DNA of 64,000 nt from CBDIBC01 sp965276635 (GCA_965276635.1 CBDIBC010000005.1:992001-1056000); one strand, 5' to 3'; shown: positions 23,288-31,195, counted from the first letter of the stretch. A program made the numbers and translations. Notes: generated from the letters alone by a model not told the origin.

Positions 23288-23950
23288 CTACTCGAGCGTG
23301 AGGCCGTGGAGCGCAAGAGCGTTGACGAGATCGTTGTCATGACGGCTGAAGTCGGTGACGTCGATGACCTCGGGCGTAGCCGGCTCGAAGGCCGCCCAGT
23401 TCCTCAGGTCGTCGCCGTGCTTCGACAAGTACGACAGCCCGTTCCAGCGCCGCTGGCCGGCGGCCGTCTGATCGAAGACGTAGCGGGCGACCTCCTGGGT
23501 GAACGCCCGTGGGGCGCTGAGCCGGAGCGTGGCGGCATCGAGGTCGTGGAGCCCGTGGTGGACGACTCGAGCAGCGAGCGCCGTACGTAGTTCCGCGAGT
23601 GACTCGTGATGCCGACGTCGGCATAGCCGCCGGAGAGCGCGCCGCTCCCGACGCAGCGCTGCTCGACCCACTCCGCCGGCACGACGCCGGCCGCTCCTCC
23701 TCCCTTCGTCGCCGGCGATCTCCAGCAGCTCGGCGACCACCTCGATGTCTGGCCGGAAGTAGGCGAGGCACTCCGCGAAGGTGGCGACGCGTTGGGTCGA
23801 GGCGTACAGCACCCGGTAGATCCCGAGGGGGTCGTCGTAGCGATTGCCGAAGGTCCCGTCGGCCCCGACGTACGTCTAATCCGGCCACGCCCAAGGATCC
23901 GGCCGCCGCCCGAGCCCGAACACCTCCGCTGGGAGATCGGCCTGCTTCAC
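23288..23950 (-). pseudogene. RES-domain toxin gene, inactivated by an amber codon and frameshifts
   Basis: The GTG at 23950 overlaps the antitoxin stop by 4 bp and opens a RES-domain (NAD+-degrading toxin) reading frame. Residues 1-24 end in P-W-A-W-P-D, then codon 25 is TAG (23876-23878) where the family has an aromatic residue, probably Trp. After it the frame resumes with T-F-G-N-R-Y-D-D-P and R-V-L-Y-A-S-T, the hallmark Arg and surrounding residues. Between about 23690 and 23615 the conserved residues (P-A-E-W-V-E-Q-R, then G-G-Y-A-D-V-G-I) appear in another frame before returning. Three lesions mean no full toxin is made. Confidence 0.8.
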
Positions 23951-24342
23951 CCGCCGATGACGAAAGCGCGTGCGGCGGCAAGGACCGCCGGACCGACCTC
24001 GCCGAGGTCACCGTCACGAAGCAGCCGGGCCGGCGAGCGGTCCTCGAGGTGGGGGTTCAGCCCCTGGAACCAGGCTTGCACGACTCGCGCTCCGTCGTGC
24101 TCGCTCAACAGCAACGCGACCTGCAGCGCGAACCGCAGCCGGTCCTCGACCTCGCCAGACTTGGCCTCTCGGGTCCCCTCAGCCCACTGGTGCACGGCGC
24201 GGGTCTCGCGGACACCGCCGATGTAGGCAACGAGGCGAGGGGTCAGCAGGTCGCCCAGCTCCTTCACCGCAGCCTCGAACGGCACCCGCATGGATCGCTC
24301 GTGCGCTCGAAGATCCGGGCGGCTCGTCGTGGTGCCGGTCAC
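23947..24342 (-). CDS. Xre/MbcA/ParS-type antitoxin of a RES-Xre module
   Basis: A 131-residue protein with an N-terminal helical region and a C-terminal toxin-binding DUF2384 domain (A-W-F-Q-G-L-N-P-H-L, then S-P-A-R-L-L-R-D-G, then A-V-L-A-A-A-R-A-F-V). This is the MbcA-like antitoxin usually coded just upstream of a RES toxin, as here. GTG at 24342 was chosen as start; ATG at residue 18 is an alternative. The gene is intact although its toxin is broken. A plausible leaderless promoter lies directly in front. Confidence 0.8.
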   Translation of the reverse strand: MTGTTTSRPDLRAHERSMRVPFEAAVKELGDLLTPRLVAYIGGVRETRAVHQWAEGTREAKSGEVEDRLRFALQVALLLSEHDGARVVQAWFQGLNPHLEDRSPARLLRDGDLGEVGPAVLAAARAFVIGG

Positions 24343-24348
24343 GCCACA

Positions 24349-24377
24349 AGTGTACGGCCTACCCAAACACACAGCAA
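24349..24377 (-). promoter_or_regulatory. Putative promoter of the RES-Xre operon
   Basis: Reading on the minus strand, TTGCTG (24377-24372) and TACACT (24354-24349) are separated by exactly 17 bp. The -10 box ends 6 nt before the GTG at 24342, so transcription would begin at or next to the start codon, i.e. a leaderless mRNA as is common in actinobacteria. Confidence 0.4.
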
Positions 24378-24459
24378 TCACAACCGTGAGATCTGGCCCG
24401 CTACACCAGGAACCCAAGCGCAGTCCAGTCGAACCGACCATGGGGAGCTAAGGCCCTTC

Positions 24460-24479
24460 GTGCCATCACCGTGCCATCA
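24460..24479 (+). promoter_or_regulatory. Right integrase arm-type repeats GTGCCATCA
   Basis: Two identical 9-mers at 24460-24468 and 24471-24479, 11 bp apart, about 100 bp inside attR. They match the repeats next to the integrase start at the other end of the element (16842 and 16854). Confidence 0.55.
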
Positions 24480-24580
24480 CGGCGGGTCGACGAGGGTCCG
24501 TAGAGGGCGCGTTTCGTCAGCTGATACCCCGCTCTAGCTGGGATTTCGCGAATCCAGGCAGGTCAGTGGTGCGGTCGCGG

Positions 24581-24624
24581 CGCCCTTTCAAGGCGGCAGC
24601 ACGGGTTCGAATCCCGTTGGGGGT
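24581..24624 (+). repeat. attR: displaced 3' copy of tRNA-Glu
   Basis: A 44-base perfect copy of 16725-16768, without the 5' half of the tRNA, so it cannot fold into a tRNA. It marks the right border of the integrative element and also the left border of the decayed island that follows, whose pseudo-integrase ends 17 bp further on. Confidence 0.92.
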
Positions 24625-24641
24625 ACTCGCGAAAGTCCTGC

Positions 24642-25775
24642 TCAGGGGCTTGCAGCGTGTCTGCGGGGGTGCTCCGAAGGGCCGGCGTGACCTGAACGTG
24701 ACCTAACTCTCCCTTTGCTAGGTCCGCGGTCCCTGCGGATCGGCACGACGCCGGCCCGGGTCGCCATCTCCGAGAGGGCCTCTGCGATGACCCGGTCGCG
24801 CTCGCCGCTGGCGTGCTGGTAGATCAGCGTCGCCTGCGGCTGGCGTGCCCCATGCGGGCCATCAGCTCCTTGGTGCTGGCGCCGGTAGCGGCGGCCAGGG
24901 TGTTGCCGGTGTGGCGCAGATCGTGGAACCGCAGGCGCTCCAGGCCTGCCGCTCTCCGGGCGGCCTCCCACGCCCGCTGCACCATGTACGGATGCAGGAG
25001 GTCGCCGGCCTTCGAGGTGAAGACCAGGGCGTCGGGCCCGGCGGCCACCCAGGTCTCCAGGTGCGCTTCGACCTCGGGGACGAGATGGGGCGGCATGACC
25101 ACCCGCCGCCGCCCAGCAGCCGTCCTGGGCCCCGCCGCAGCCCGCACCATGCGGCAAGGAGGATGAGGGTCCGCCAGCGGGGCTCGACTGCCTCGGCGAG
25201 GGCCCCGACCTGGGCCACGGTTCCCACGGGCCGCTCGGCGCTGCGGTCCTGGCCGGCGCCGCGCACCCGGCACGGGTTGCGGACAATGATCTCGTCGGCG
25301 ACAGCGGTGTTGAGGATGGCTCGCAGCAGCCGGTACACCTTGCGAGCTCGGCCTGGACGGCCGTAGAGATGTCGGCGTACCAGGCCCGGACCTCGGGAGG
25401 GCTGAGCTTGCCGACCGGCCGCTCCCCCAGCCTCGGGATGATGTGGACCCGCAGGATGTCGGCGTAGTCCTCCCTGGTCCGGGGGCGAAGGTCCGTCCGC
25501 CGCTCGAGCCATCGCGTGGCGTAGTCGGCGATGGTCATCCGACCCCGGCGCGGATCCACCCAGGTACCTCGGCCGACGTCGGTCGTCTGCATCGCCAGCC
25601 AGCAATCGGCCTCGGTCTTCGTGGCCCGCGTGGCGGTCAGCCGGCGGCCGTCGGGCGTAGTGAAGCGAGCCCTCCACCGACCCGACGGCAAGCGATCCAC
25701 TGCGCCCCTGGTCCGGCGGCCGCCCCGAGCGGCGCGATTGCCTCCGGGGCCAGGTCTCTTTGGCGTTGACACCAC
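24642..25775 (-). pseudogene. Decayed tyrosine integrase of a second, older element
   Basis: Similar in sequence to the integrase at 16880 but broken by at least three frame changes. The 5' part (L-P-S-G-R-W-R-A-R, D-P-R-R-G-R-M-T-I-A-D-Y, to about 25345) is in one frame. The middle (Y-R-L-L-R-A-I-L-N-T-A-V, R-N-P-C-R-V-R-G) is in a second, ending near C-G-L-R-R-G at about 25130. The H-D-L-R-H-T-G and M-G-H-A-S segment is in a third. The tail with nucleophile I-Y-Q-H returns to the first. GTG at 25775 is the likely original start. The stop falls 17 bp from the att repeat. Confidence 0.88.
24687..24706 (-). promoter_or_regulatory. Arm-type-like repeats GTGACCTRA of the decayed integrase
   Basis: Two copies, GTGACCTGA (24687-24695) and GTGACCTAA (24698-24706), are 11 bp apart and lie within the 3' end of the pseudo-integrase region close to the att repeat. 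Spacing and position mimic the GTGCCATCA pair of the intact element, with a different 9-mer. They may be arm sites of the older integrase. Confidence 0.4.
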
Positions 25776-25834
25776 GTCCGGCGCCTCCGTTACGTGCGGG
25801 TCATCGGAATTGGGGCCGACCAATGGACGCCGGG

Positions 25835-26785
25835 CTACGGCACGAGCACGACCTTCCCGTGCGGCGCTCCCGACAGGCTGAGTTCGGCGGCGGCGCGCCA
25901 CTCGTCGAGCGGGAATCTCTTCGCCACGGGGATGGTGAACTGGCCTGCGGCTGCGAGCGTCGCGTAATCGGCCAGGAAGTCGGAGCTCGGGAAACCGCCT
26001 GCGGCCATCAGCTCGTCGATGTTGACGCGGGCGTCCTGGCTGCGCGCCTCGTCGTGGTTGCTGATCGTGACGACGCGCTTCGGGTCTCCCGTGATCTCGA
26101 TGAGCGCCGCGATCGCGCCCGCGTTCGGGCGCGATACGTCGAGCACGTGATCGATCGGCCCGTCGGCGAGTGACCGGACTCGCTCGACCATGCCCTCGCC
26201 GTACGGTGTAACGGTGGCCCCAAACCCCTCGAGGTCGCTTGCGAACGTCGGCCCGGCGGTGGCAATCACGCGGGCGCCACGACGGAGCGCAAGCTGCACT
26301 GCGGCGTAGCCGACCATGCCGCCCGCCCCGTGGATCAGCACGGTCTCGCCTGATTTCACGTTCATTAGGTCGAGGGTCCAGTGCGCGGTCTGCAGCACCA
26401 TCGGCAGCACGGCCGCGTGGATGGCATCAAGCCCCGTCGGAACTGCGAACCACAGATTCAGGATCGCGAAGTCGGCCGCGCCCGCACTCGGCTGTGCGGC
26501 GAAGTCCGACGAGCCGAACACGAGATCGCCGACCGCCACGTCAGCGACGCCATCGCCGATCGCGTCGACCGTGCCGGAGACGTCGACGCCGATGCCGCGC
26601 GGCAGGGCGCCGGGCATGAAACCACGACAGAGCTCCCAGTCGGCGGGGTTCAGCCCGGTGGCGGCCACGCGAACGCGGATCGTGCCTTCACCCGGGTCGG
26701 GGATCTGCGTCTGCTCCTCCTGCAGGACGTCCAGGGGTTCGCCGACCTCGTGGAATCGGATGGCTCGTGACTCGACTGCGCTCAT
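25835..26785 (-). CDS. NADPH:quinone reductase-like MDR oxidoreductase
   Basis: A 316-residue medium-chain dehydrogenase/reductase without zinc ligands. The N-terminal GroES-like domain has A-A-T-G-L-N-P-A-D-W-E and G-V-D-V-S-G-T-V, and the Rossmann domain has V-L-I-H-G-A-G-G-M-V-G-Y-A-A-V-Q near residues 150-165. It resembles the quinone/enone reductases often placed beside TetR regulators. It is divergent from a TetR gene at 26891, with palindromes in the 105-bp gap, so it is probably induced by an electrophile or antibiotic sensed by that regulator. The gene is intact, in contrast to most of this island. Confidence 0.87.
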   Translation of the reverse strand: MSAVESRAIRFHEVGEPLDVLQEEQTQIPDPGEGTIRVRVAATGLNPADWELCRGFMPGALPRGIGVDVSGTVDAIGDGVADVAVGDLVFGSSDFAAQPSAGAADFAILNLWFAVPTGLDAIHAAVLPMVLQTAHWTLDLMNVKSGETVLIHGAGGMVGYAAVQLALRRGARVIATAGPTFASDLEGFGATVTPYGEGMVERVRSLADGPIDHVLDVSRPNAGAIAALIEITGDPKRVVTISNHDEARSQDARVNIDELMAAGGFPSSDFLADYATLAAAGQFTIPVAKRFPLDEWRAAAELSLSGAPHGKVVLVP

Positions 26786-26825
26786 GACGCTCTCTCTCTT
26801 TCGTGACTCGCTCGTGATGCTTCGT

Positions 26826-26867
26826 AGTGTCTGTCGCAGACACTATAATGTTGCGACAGTAACTGTC
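26826..26867. promoter_or_regulatory. Two palindromes in the MDR/TetR divergent promoter
   Basis: AGTGTCTG-TCG-CAGACACT (26826-26844) is a perfect 8-bp inverted repeat and GACAGT-A-ACTGTC (26855-26867) a perfect 6-bp one. A consensus TATAAT (26844-26849) abuts the first. They lie between the divergent oxidoreductase and TetR genes and are the obvious operators for that regulator. Confidence 0.7.
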
Positions 26868-26890
26868 ACTACGTGCGCTAGACTCGGCGC

Positions 26891-27451
26891 ATGCCGAGAA
26901 GCGGGAAGGAAGCACGCGAGCGCTTAGTGAGGGCGGCTCTCGAGCTCTTCCTTGAGCGCGGATTCGACGCCGTGACCGCGGCCGAGATCGCCGCCCGCGC
27001 CGGCGTGACCGAGCGCACCTATTTCAGGCACTTCCCCGACAAGCGCGAGGTGCTCTTCGACGGCGAGCGGCGGCTCACCGAGTGGGTGACCGAGGCGCTT
27101 GCGTCGGTGCCCGCCGACGTTCCGCTCTGGCCGGCCATGCGTCGCACCGTCGACCTCATCGTTCCGCCCCTTGAGGCGAACCGTCCCGACAGCGACCGCC
27201 TCGCTGCCATCGTCGCGGCGACGCCGGCCCTGCGCGAGCGTGCGGTCTCGAAGGAGGCGCGCCTCGTCGCCATGATCACCGACCTGCTGGTCGGCCGTGG
27301 CGCCTCCGCCGACGAAGCGGCTCTCGTCGCCCGCACCGCCTGGGGTGTTCTCGCGCACGCGATCGGAGCCTGGCGAGCGGCCCCTGGCACCCCGCTGCAG
27401 CGGCACGTCGACCGCGGCTTCACGTTGCTCAGCGGTCTCGTCAGCGCCTGA
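26891..27451 (+). CDS. TetR family transcriptional regulator
   Basis: A 186-residue regulator. The N-terminal helix-turn-helix is clear (A-L-E-L-F-L-E-R-G-F-D-A-V-T, I-A-A-R-A-G-V-T-E-R-T-Y-F-R-H-F-P-D-K-R), with a C-terminal ligand/dimer domain of the acyl-CoA/drug-sensing type. It is divergent from the oxidoreductase at 25835, and the two palindromes between them make it the likely repressor of both genes. ATG at 26891. Confidence 0.9.
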   Translation: MPRSGKEARERLVRAALELFLERGFDAVTAAEIAARAGVTERTYFRHFPDKREVLFDGERRLTEWVTEALASVPADVPLWPAMRRTVDLIVPPLEANRPDSDRLAAIVAATPALRERAVSKEARLVAMITDLLVGRGASADEAALVARTAWGVLAHAIGAWRAAPGTPLQRHVDRGFTLLSGLVSA

Positions 27452-27521
27452 AGCCGCTCTCCGAGTTGAACACCTGCCCGACCATCCAGCAGCCCGCGTC
27501 GCTAACGAGCAGGCGACCAGT

Positions 27522-27785
27522 CAAGTACGACAGCCCGTTCCAGCAGCGCTGGCCTGCGGCCGTCTGATCGAAGACGTAGCGGGCAACTTCCTGGGTGAAC
27601 GCCCGTGGCGCGCTGAGCCGGAGTGTGGCGGCATCGAGGTCGTGGAGCAGTTGAGTCCCAGGGAGTGGTAGACGACGCAGGCAGCGAGCGCTGTGCGCAG
27701 TTCCGCTCGGCTAGTGACTCGTGATGGCCGACGTCGGCATAGTCGCCGGCGAGCGTGCCGCACCCGACGCAGCGCTGCTCGACCC
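27522..27785 (-). pseudogene. Second fragment of a RES-domain toxin gene
   Basis: This 264-bp stretch is closely similar (by eye well above 85% identical) to 23426-23672, the 3' half of the broken RES toxin, in the same orientation. It includes the A-F-T-Q/E-V-A-R-Y-V-F-D region but lacks both ends. It carries small indels relative to the first copy, so it is an independent remnant rather than a fresh duplication. The left edge sits 70 bp beyond a TetR gene; the right edge runs directly into a PRC-barrel fragment. Confidence 0.75.
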
Positions 27786-27787
27786 AC

Positions 27788-28081
27788 GCCTTTCAGCCCG
27801 CCGTCCACGACACTGTCCCTCTGGGCGACGTGGCCGTGCGCCGCGGGGAGCACGTCCACGCCACCGACGGCGACATCGGGCGAGTCCAAGGGCTTGTCAT
27901 CGACGCTCGCAGTCATCACGTGACTCACGTGCTGCTTCAAGACGGACACCTCTGGGGCCACAAGGAAGTGGCTATCCCCATCGGCGCCGTCACCGGAGTC
28001 GCTGACGGCATCGGCCTCAGCATCACCAAGCAGGAGGTAGAAGACTTGCCGCCGGTCGACGTCGATCACCCCAACGGGTAG
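27788..28081 (+). pseudogene. PRC-barrel domain protein, 5' end missing
   Basis: About 95 residues of a PRC-barrel: V-P-L-G-D-V-A-V-R-R-G-E-H-V-H-A-T-D-G-D-I-G-R-V, then H-H-V-T-H-V-L-L-Q-D-G-H-L-W-G and V-A-I-P-I-G-A-V-T. The domain ends normally at a stop at 28081. No start codon with a ribosome site precedes it, and the frame opens out of the RES remnant, so it looks truncated. If a start within the remnant is used, a small protein could still be made. Confidence 0.6.
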
Positions 28082-28828
28082 ACCCCGGCCGGACTGCGGA
28101 GAAGGGGCATCCCCCAGCTGGCCGCGCTTGCCGCACGTCCCCGGGGTCCCGGACTCTTCGATGACAACGAAGGGGCCTGGGTCTCGGAAAGGATGCCAAG
28201 ACCGGCGACCGTCGGACGGTAGTGTGGCGGTCGGTGCGGACCAGGTCGGCCGGGACCCCAGAGTGGGCCACGCCAGCCGTCCGCTTCGCCCAGCTCGGAG
28301 CCTTGACCGGCTGAGACCGCCTGATCCCCGACCGCGACATCCGGTGCTCACAGAACGCAAAGTTCGGAGACCCCCCACAGCCATGGTCGGACTTCGCCCT
28401 CTAGGTCGAGTGCCGGTCCCGATACCTCGACGTGGAGTGCGGGTTCACCGCGAACACCTGGCCTGGATTCTCGACATGGCCACTGACAAAGGTCGTGGAA
28501 GCGGGCGACGCCTTCTACCCCCTCCGCCAGCCGGGTCCCGGCCAACCGTTTCCCGGCCGGGCGTTGCCGTTCTTCACCACTTCGCGCTTCGACGCGCACC
28601 CTTCGGTACTGCTGCGGGCCGCCCTGGTCGGCGAGCTGACTCGCCATGAGCTGGCCAAGGTGGGTCGAGGGCGCCTGGTGTCCAGGGCTTCCCCGGCCAG
28701 AGGGGAGAGCTGGATGGCCCGTGGTTAAGCCCGAACTGAATAACACGGCGCCAGGTGCCGGCTCGTTAACCGGGCCGTCGGCCACCCACGGTGTCAGACC
28801 GCCACCGATACCAGGACTTCGGTGACTC
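28082..28828. other. 750-bp region without a recognisable gene
   Basis: No frame carries a family motif I can name. A + strand frame at 28432-28728 (98 codons; G-D-A-F-Y-P-L-R-Q-P-G-P, then T-R-H-E-L-A-K-V-G-R-G-R-L) has a protein-like composition but no ribosome site. It may be another fragment. The region lies within the decayed island. Confidence 0.4.
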
Positions 28829-29188
28829 CTATTTTCGATCCCTCGATGAGGACGTCTTGTCGTCTTTTCCACCGACGACCGGTGCGGCAGCAAGCTGCTC
28901 GCGACCCTTGAGCTTGGCCCGGAGATCCTCGACCGACAACGCGGGAATGCTCGTCACGTTGACGGTGCCGCGAGAGCCGAGGTCGATCGAGAGGTGAGCG
29001 ACCGTCTCGGTGTCCTTCGCTTCGACGATGGTGACGAAGTCGAACTGGCCAAGGGTGGCGTATTGAGCGACCACCTTGCAGCCGAACTCTTCGACCTCGG
29101 TGTTGACACCCAAGACCCGGTCAGGGTTGGCATGCAGAGTTTGGCGCCCTTCTGGCGTCAAGGTGCTGAACAACAGGAACGTAGGCAC
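28829..29188 (-). CDS. GYD domain-containing protein
   Basis: A 119-residue protein of the GYD family. It has the N-terminal strand F-L-L-F-S-T-L-T-P-E-G, a central G-C-K-V-V-A-Q-Y-A-T-L-G-Q-F-D-F-V-T-I-V-E-A (with Q-F-D in place of the G-Y-D that names the family) and a C-terminal strand V-T-S-I-P-A-L-S. Function is unknown; the fold resembles ferredoxin-like dimeric alpha-beta barrels. GTG at 29188 follows GAGGA by about 8 nt. It is the only complete gene between the PRC fragment and the transposase remnants. Confidence 0.82.
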   Translation of the reverse strand: MPTFLLFSTLTPEGRQTLHANPDRVLGVNTEVEEFGCKVVAQYATLGQFDFVTIVEAKDTETVAHLSIDLGSRGTVNVTSIPALSVEDLRAKLKGREQLAAAPVVGGKDDKTSSSRDRK

Positions 29189-29305
29189 AGGGCATCATCC
29201 TCTTTTCGGCTAAGCCGGCAGACCCCAGCGTAGTCACACCGTTCACGACTGACGCTGAAATGCGTCTGTGGTATCAGCCGCCCCCGGCCCCCCGAGGCGG
29301 CGGCG

Positions 29306-29734
29306 TTGCTCGGCGCGGCTTTCAGCGGTGCCGTGTTACCCGCAGCAACGCTCCGCGGCCGTCCGTTCGAGACCTTCGGCGTCGGGCCCGACACCGCCGG
29401 CGCGTTGCTCGTCGCGGCGGGCGACAACCCAGACCGTCTCCGCTCCGAGGCGGCGTTCTCCATGCTCTGCGGCGCCTCCCCGGTCGAAGCGTCGTCGGGC
29501 AAGACCGTCCGACACCGCCTCAACCGCGGCGGTGACCGCCAAGCCAACGCCGCCTTGTATCGCATCGTGATCGTCCGCATGCGCTATCACGCGCCGACGC
29601 GGGCCTACGTGGAGCGGCGCACCGCCCAGGGCCTCTCCAAACCAGAGATCAACCGCTGCTTGAAGCGCTACGTCGCCCGCCAGGTCTACGGCATTCTCCA
29701 CGACACCGTCACGCCGTCCGCCGTCGCAGCCTGA
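29306..29734 (+). pseudogene. IS110-family transposase, C-terminal fragment
   Basis: About 140 residues covering only the IS110 C-terminal (transposase_20) domain: G-V-G-P-D-T-A-G-A-L-L-V-A-A-G-D-N-P, F-S-M-L-C-G-A-S-P-V-E-A-S-S-G, R-H-R-L-N-R-G-G-D-R-Q-A-N and Y-V-E-R-R-T-A-Q-G. The nucleophilic Ser lies in the S-S-G-K segment. The N-terminal DEDD catalytic domain is absent and the first ~30 residues are degenerate, so it is a dead remnant. No IS ends can be seen. Confidence 0.85.
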
Positions 29735-29779
29735 ACCGGATGACATGAGAAATCTTCCTACCAACCCCTTGACTTCTAT

Positions 29780-29992
29780 AGGAGCGTCAAGACCGTCGCT
29801 CAGTGGGTGGCCCGCCGCGACACCGGCACGATGACCGAGAAGCCGGCGGCCAGGCCGCGGTTGATCGACCCGTTCCTCCCGAAGCTGGAGGAGTGGATGG
29901 AGGCGTCGAAGGGCAAGGTCCGTGCTGACGTCTGCCACGACAAGCTGGTGGCGATGGGTTTCACCGGCTCGGAGCGCACCAGCCGCCGTGTC
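29780..29992 (+). pseudogene. IS21-family transposase (IstA) fragment
   Basis: About 70 residues matching the N-terminal/middle junction of IstA: R-S-V-K-T-V-A-Q-W-V-A-R-R, then R-P-R-L-I-D-P-F-L-P-K-L-E-E-W and T-S-R-R-V. Both sides break off into unrelated sequence; the catalytic core and istB are absent. It starts 45 bp after the IS110 remnant. Confidence 0.7.
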
Positions 29993-30054
29993 GGACGCCA
30001 AGGCGAGCACGCCGTTCTGCATCGGACACGATCCGGATGGCGGCTGTCATCGAG

Positions 30055-30478
30055 CTACCTCTGGGACTCCGACATGTTGCCGATGATCCAGGTGACGCCG
30101 AAGCGGTCGGTGAGCATGCCGTACACGGGAGCAAACGGTGCAGGCCCGAGCGGAATCAGGATGGCCTTGGCGCCGCCCACCAGAGCCTCCCAGCCCGCCT
30201 TGATCTCGTCCTCATCGGCGCCTTGCATGGTGATGTAAAAGGGGTTCTCACCGGCGTCGTAACCCTTCGAGGGCTGCACGTCATAGGCCATGACGTCGAA
30301 TCCTTGGGGCAGTAACCCGTCCGAAAGCGATCTTATCAGCCTGGGACGGGTCTTCGACCGACTGAATGTCGGAGTACGTCGCCAGCATGATCTCGCCTCC
30401 AAATACGGTCTTGTAAAACTCCAATGCTTCACGCGCCTGGCCCCGAACGTTGACGTGAGGGGTTGTATGTACGCTCAT
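30055..30478 (-). pseudogene. PhnB-like VOC protein with a frameshift
   Basis: ATG at 30478 has AAAGGAGA upstream and opens a PhnB/YjdN-type glyoxalase-fold protein (H-V-N-V-R-G-Q-A-R-E-A-L-E-F-Y, F-G-G-E-I-M-L-A-T-Y). At about 30305-30312, after F-G-R-V-T-A-P, the frame must shift to continue the family sequence (G-F-D-V-M-A-Y-D-V, then P-F-Y-I-T-M-Q-G, F-A-P-V-Y-G-M-L-T-D-R-F-G-V-T-W) to the stop at 30055. The rest is undamaged, so the lesion is recent or a base-calling error. Confidence 0.75.
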
Positions 30479-30553
30479 GGCTTGTCTCCTTTGTTGTTTA
30501 CTTCTTACCTGTGGATATTGCATAACCCGGCGCGCCCGCCGAGGCTCGCGGAG

Positions 30554-31159
30554 TTAGCCGGGCGAGAGACCAACAGCTGGCAGCAACACCCGCTTGATAA
30601 GGTCCTCGGCGAACTCGGGATCTAACGCGCGTCGCTCGACGGTGATGCGATACATGCACATCGCCGGCACCACTCGCGCCAGCAAGTCGGTGTCGACGGA
30701 GTCAGCGATCTCACCTCTCTTCACGGCCCGGTCGAGCACCATGCGGTTGACAGCAACCCACGGCTCCACACTGGCGCTGAAAGCGGCCGCGCCCATTCCG
30801 GTCGTATCAGAACCGACCATCGAGATCAGCCCCGTGATGACCTTCAATCGCAACTCGCCATAAGGGGCAGGGCGCGTCGAGGCGCGTATGTCTCCCTGAA
30901 GGCTGCCCGTGTCCGGCACAGAGTCCAGATCGACGTCGTGCTGTGCCATTCGCAGGATGGCGTCATGCACGAGGTGAGCCTTCGATGGCCAACGTCGGTA
31001 CACCGTGCCCTTACCAGCGTGCGCACGGGCTGCAACCGCATCCACGGTCATGCCCTCGTAGCCTTGCTCAGCAAGCACCTCCAGAGCCGCATCAAGGATG
31101 ACGGGGCCGCGGGAGGCGTCTCTCTTGCGTCCGGGCTTCGTAGGCGTGATGCTGCTCAC
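30554..31159 (-). CDS. TetR family transcriptional regulator
   Basis: About 201 residues. The helix-turn-helix is A-A-L-E-V-L-A-E-Q-G-Y-E-G-M-T-V, A-A-R-A-H-A-G-K-G-T-V-Y-R-R-W-P-S-K; the C-terminal domain resembles the TetR_C_16/AcrR type with R-L-K-V-I-T-G-L. GTG at 31159 was selected since a 17-bp-spaced promoter ends just before it and no ribosome site exists; an earlier in-frame start at 31195 would overlap that promoter. It lies 75 bp upstream of the VOC gene on the same strand and might control it. Confidence 0.85.
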   Translation of the reverse strand: MSSITPTKPGRKRDASRGPVILDAALEVLAEQGYEGMTVDAVAARAHAGKGTVYRRWPSKAHLVHDAILRMAQHDVDLDSVPDTGSLQGDIRASTRPAPYGELRLKVITGLISMVGSDTTGMGAAAFSASVEPWVAVNRMVLDRAVKRGEIADSVDTDLLARVVPAMCMYRITVERRALDPEFAEDLIKRVLLPAVGLSPG

Positions 31160-31166
31160 GAGATAT

Positions 31167-31195
31167 ACAATACTACTGAGTACCGGAACCATCAA
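31167..31195 (-). promoter_or_regulatory. Putative leaderless promoter of the TetR gene
   Basis: On the minus strand TTGATG (31195-31190) and TATTGT (31172-31167) are separated by 17 bp; the -10 box is 7 nt from the GTG at 31159. The local sequence is unusually AT-rich for this genome. Confidence 0.4.

Larger units (their letters stand above)
16725..24624 (+). mobile_element. Integrative element inserted in tRNA-Glu
   Basis: About 7.9 kb bounded by a perfect 44-bp direct repeat (16725-16768 and 24581-24624) derived from the 3' end of tRNA-Glu. The intact integrase gene starts 111 bp inside the left repeat. Paired 9-bp repeats lie inside both ends and look like integrase arm-type sites. Cargo: an excisionase-like gene, two coiled-coil proteins, an acetyltransferase, MazF-like, VapBC and RES/Xre toxin-antitoxin genes, and broken metabolic genes. 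No replication initiator, FtsK-like transfer protein or phage structural gene is present, so it is at most mobilisable by others. Several genes are broken, so the cargo is decaying although the integration module looks intact. Confidence 0.88.

Noticed and set aside
28432..28728. Possible 98-codon protein
   Set aside because: No ribosome site, no recognisable family and the surroundings are debris; only noted in the spacer entry.
29306..29992. A complete composite transposon formed by the IS110 and IS21 remnants
   Set aside because: Each remnant lacks most of its transposase and no terminal inverted repeats or target duplications are visible.
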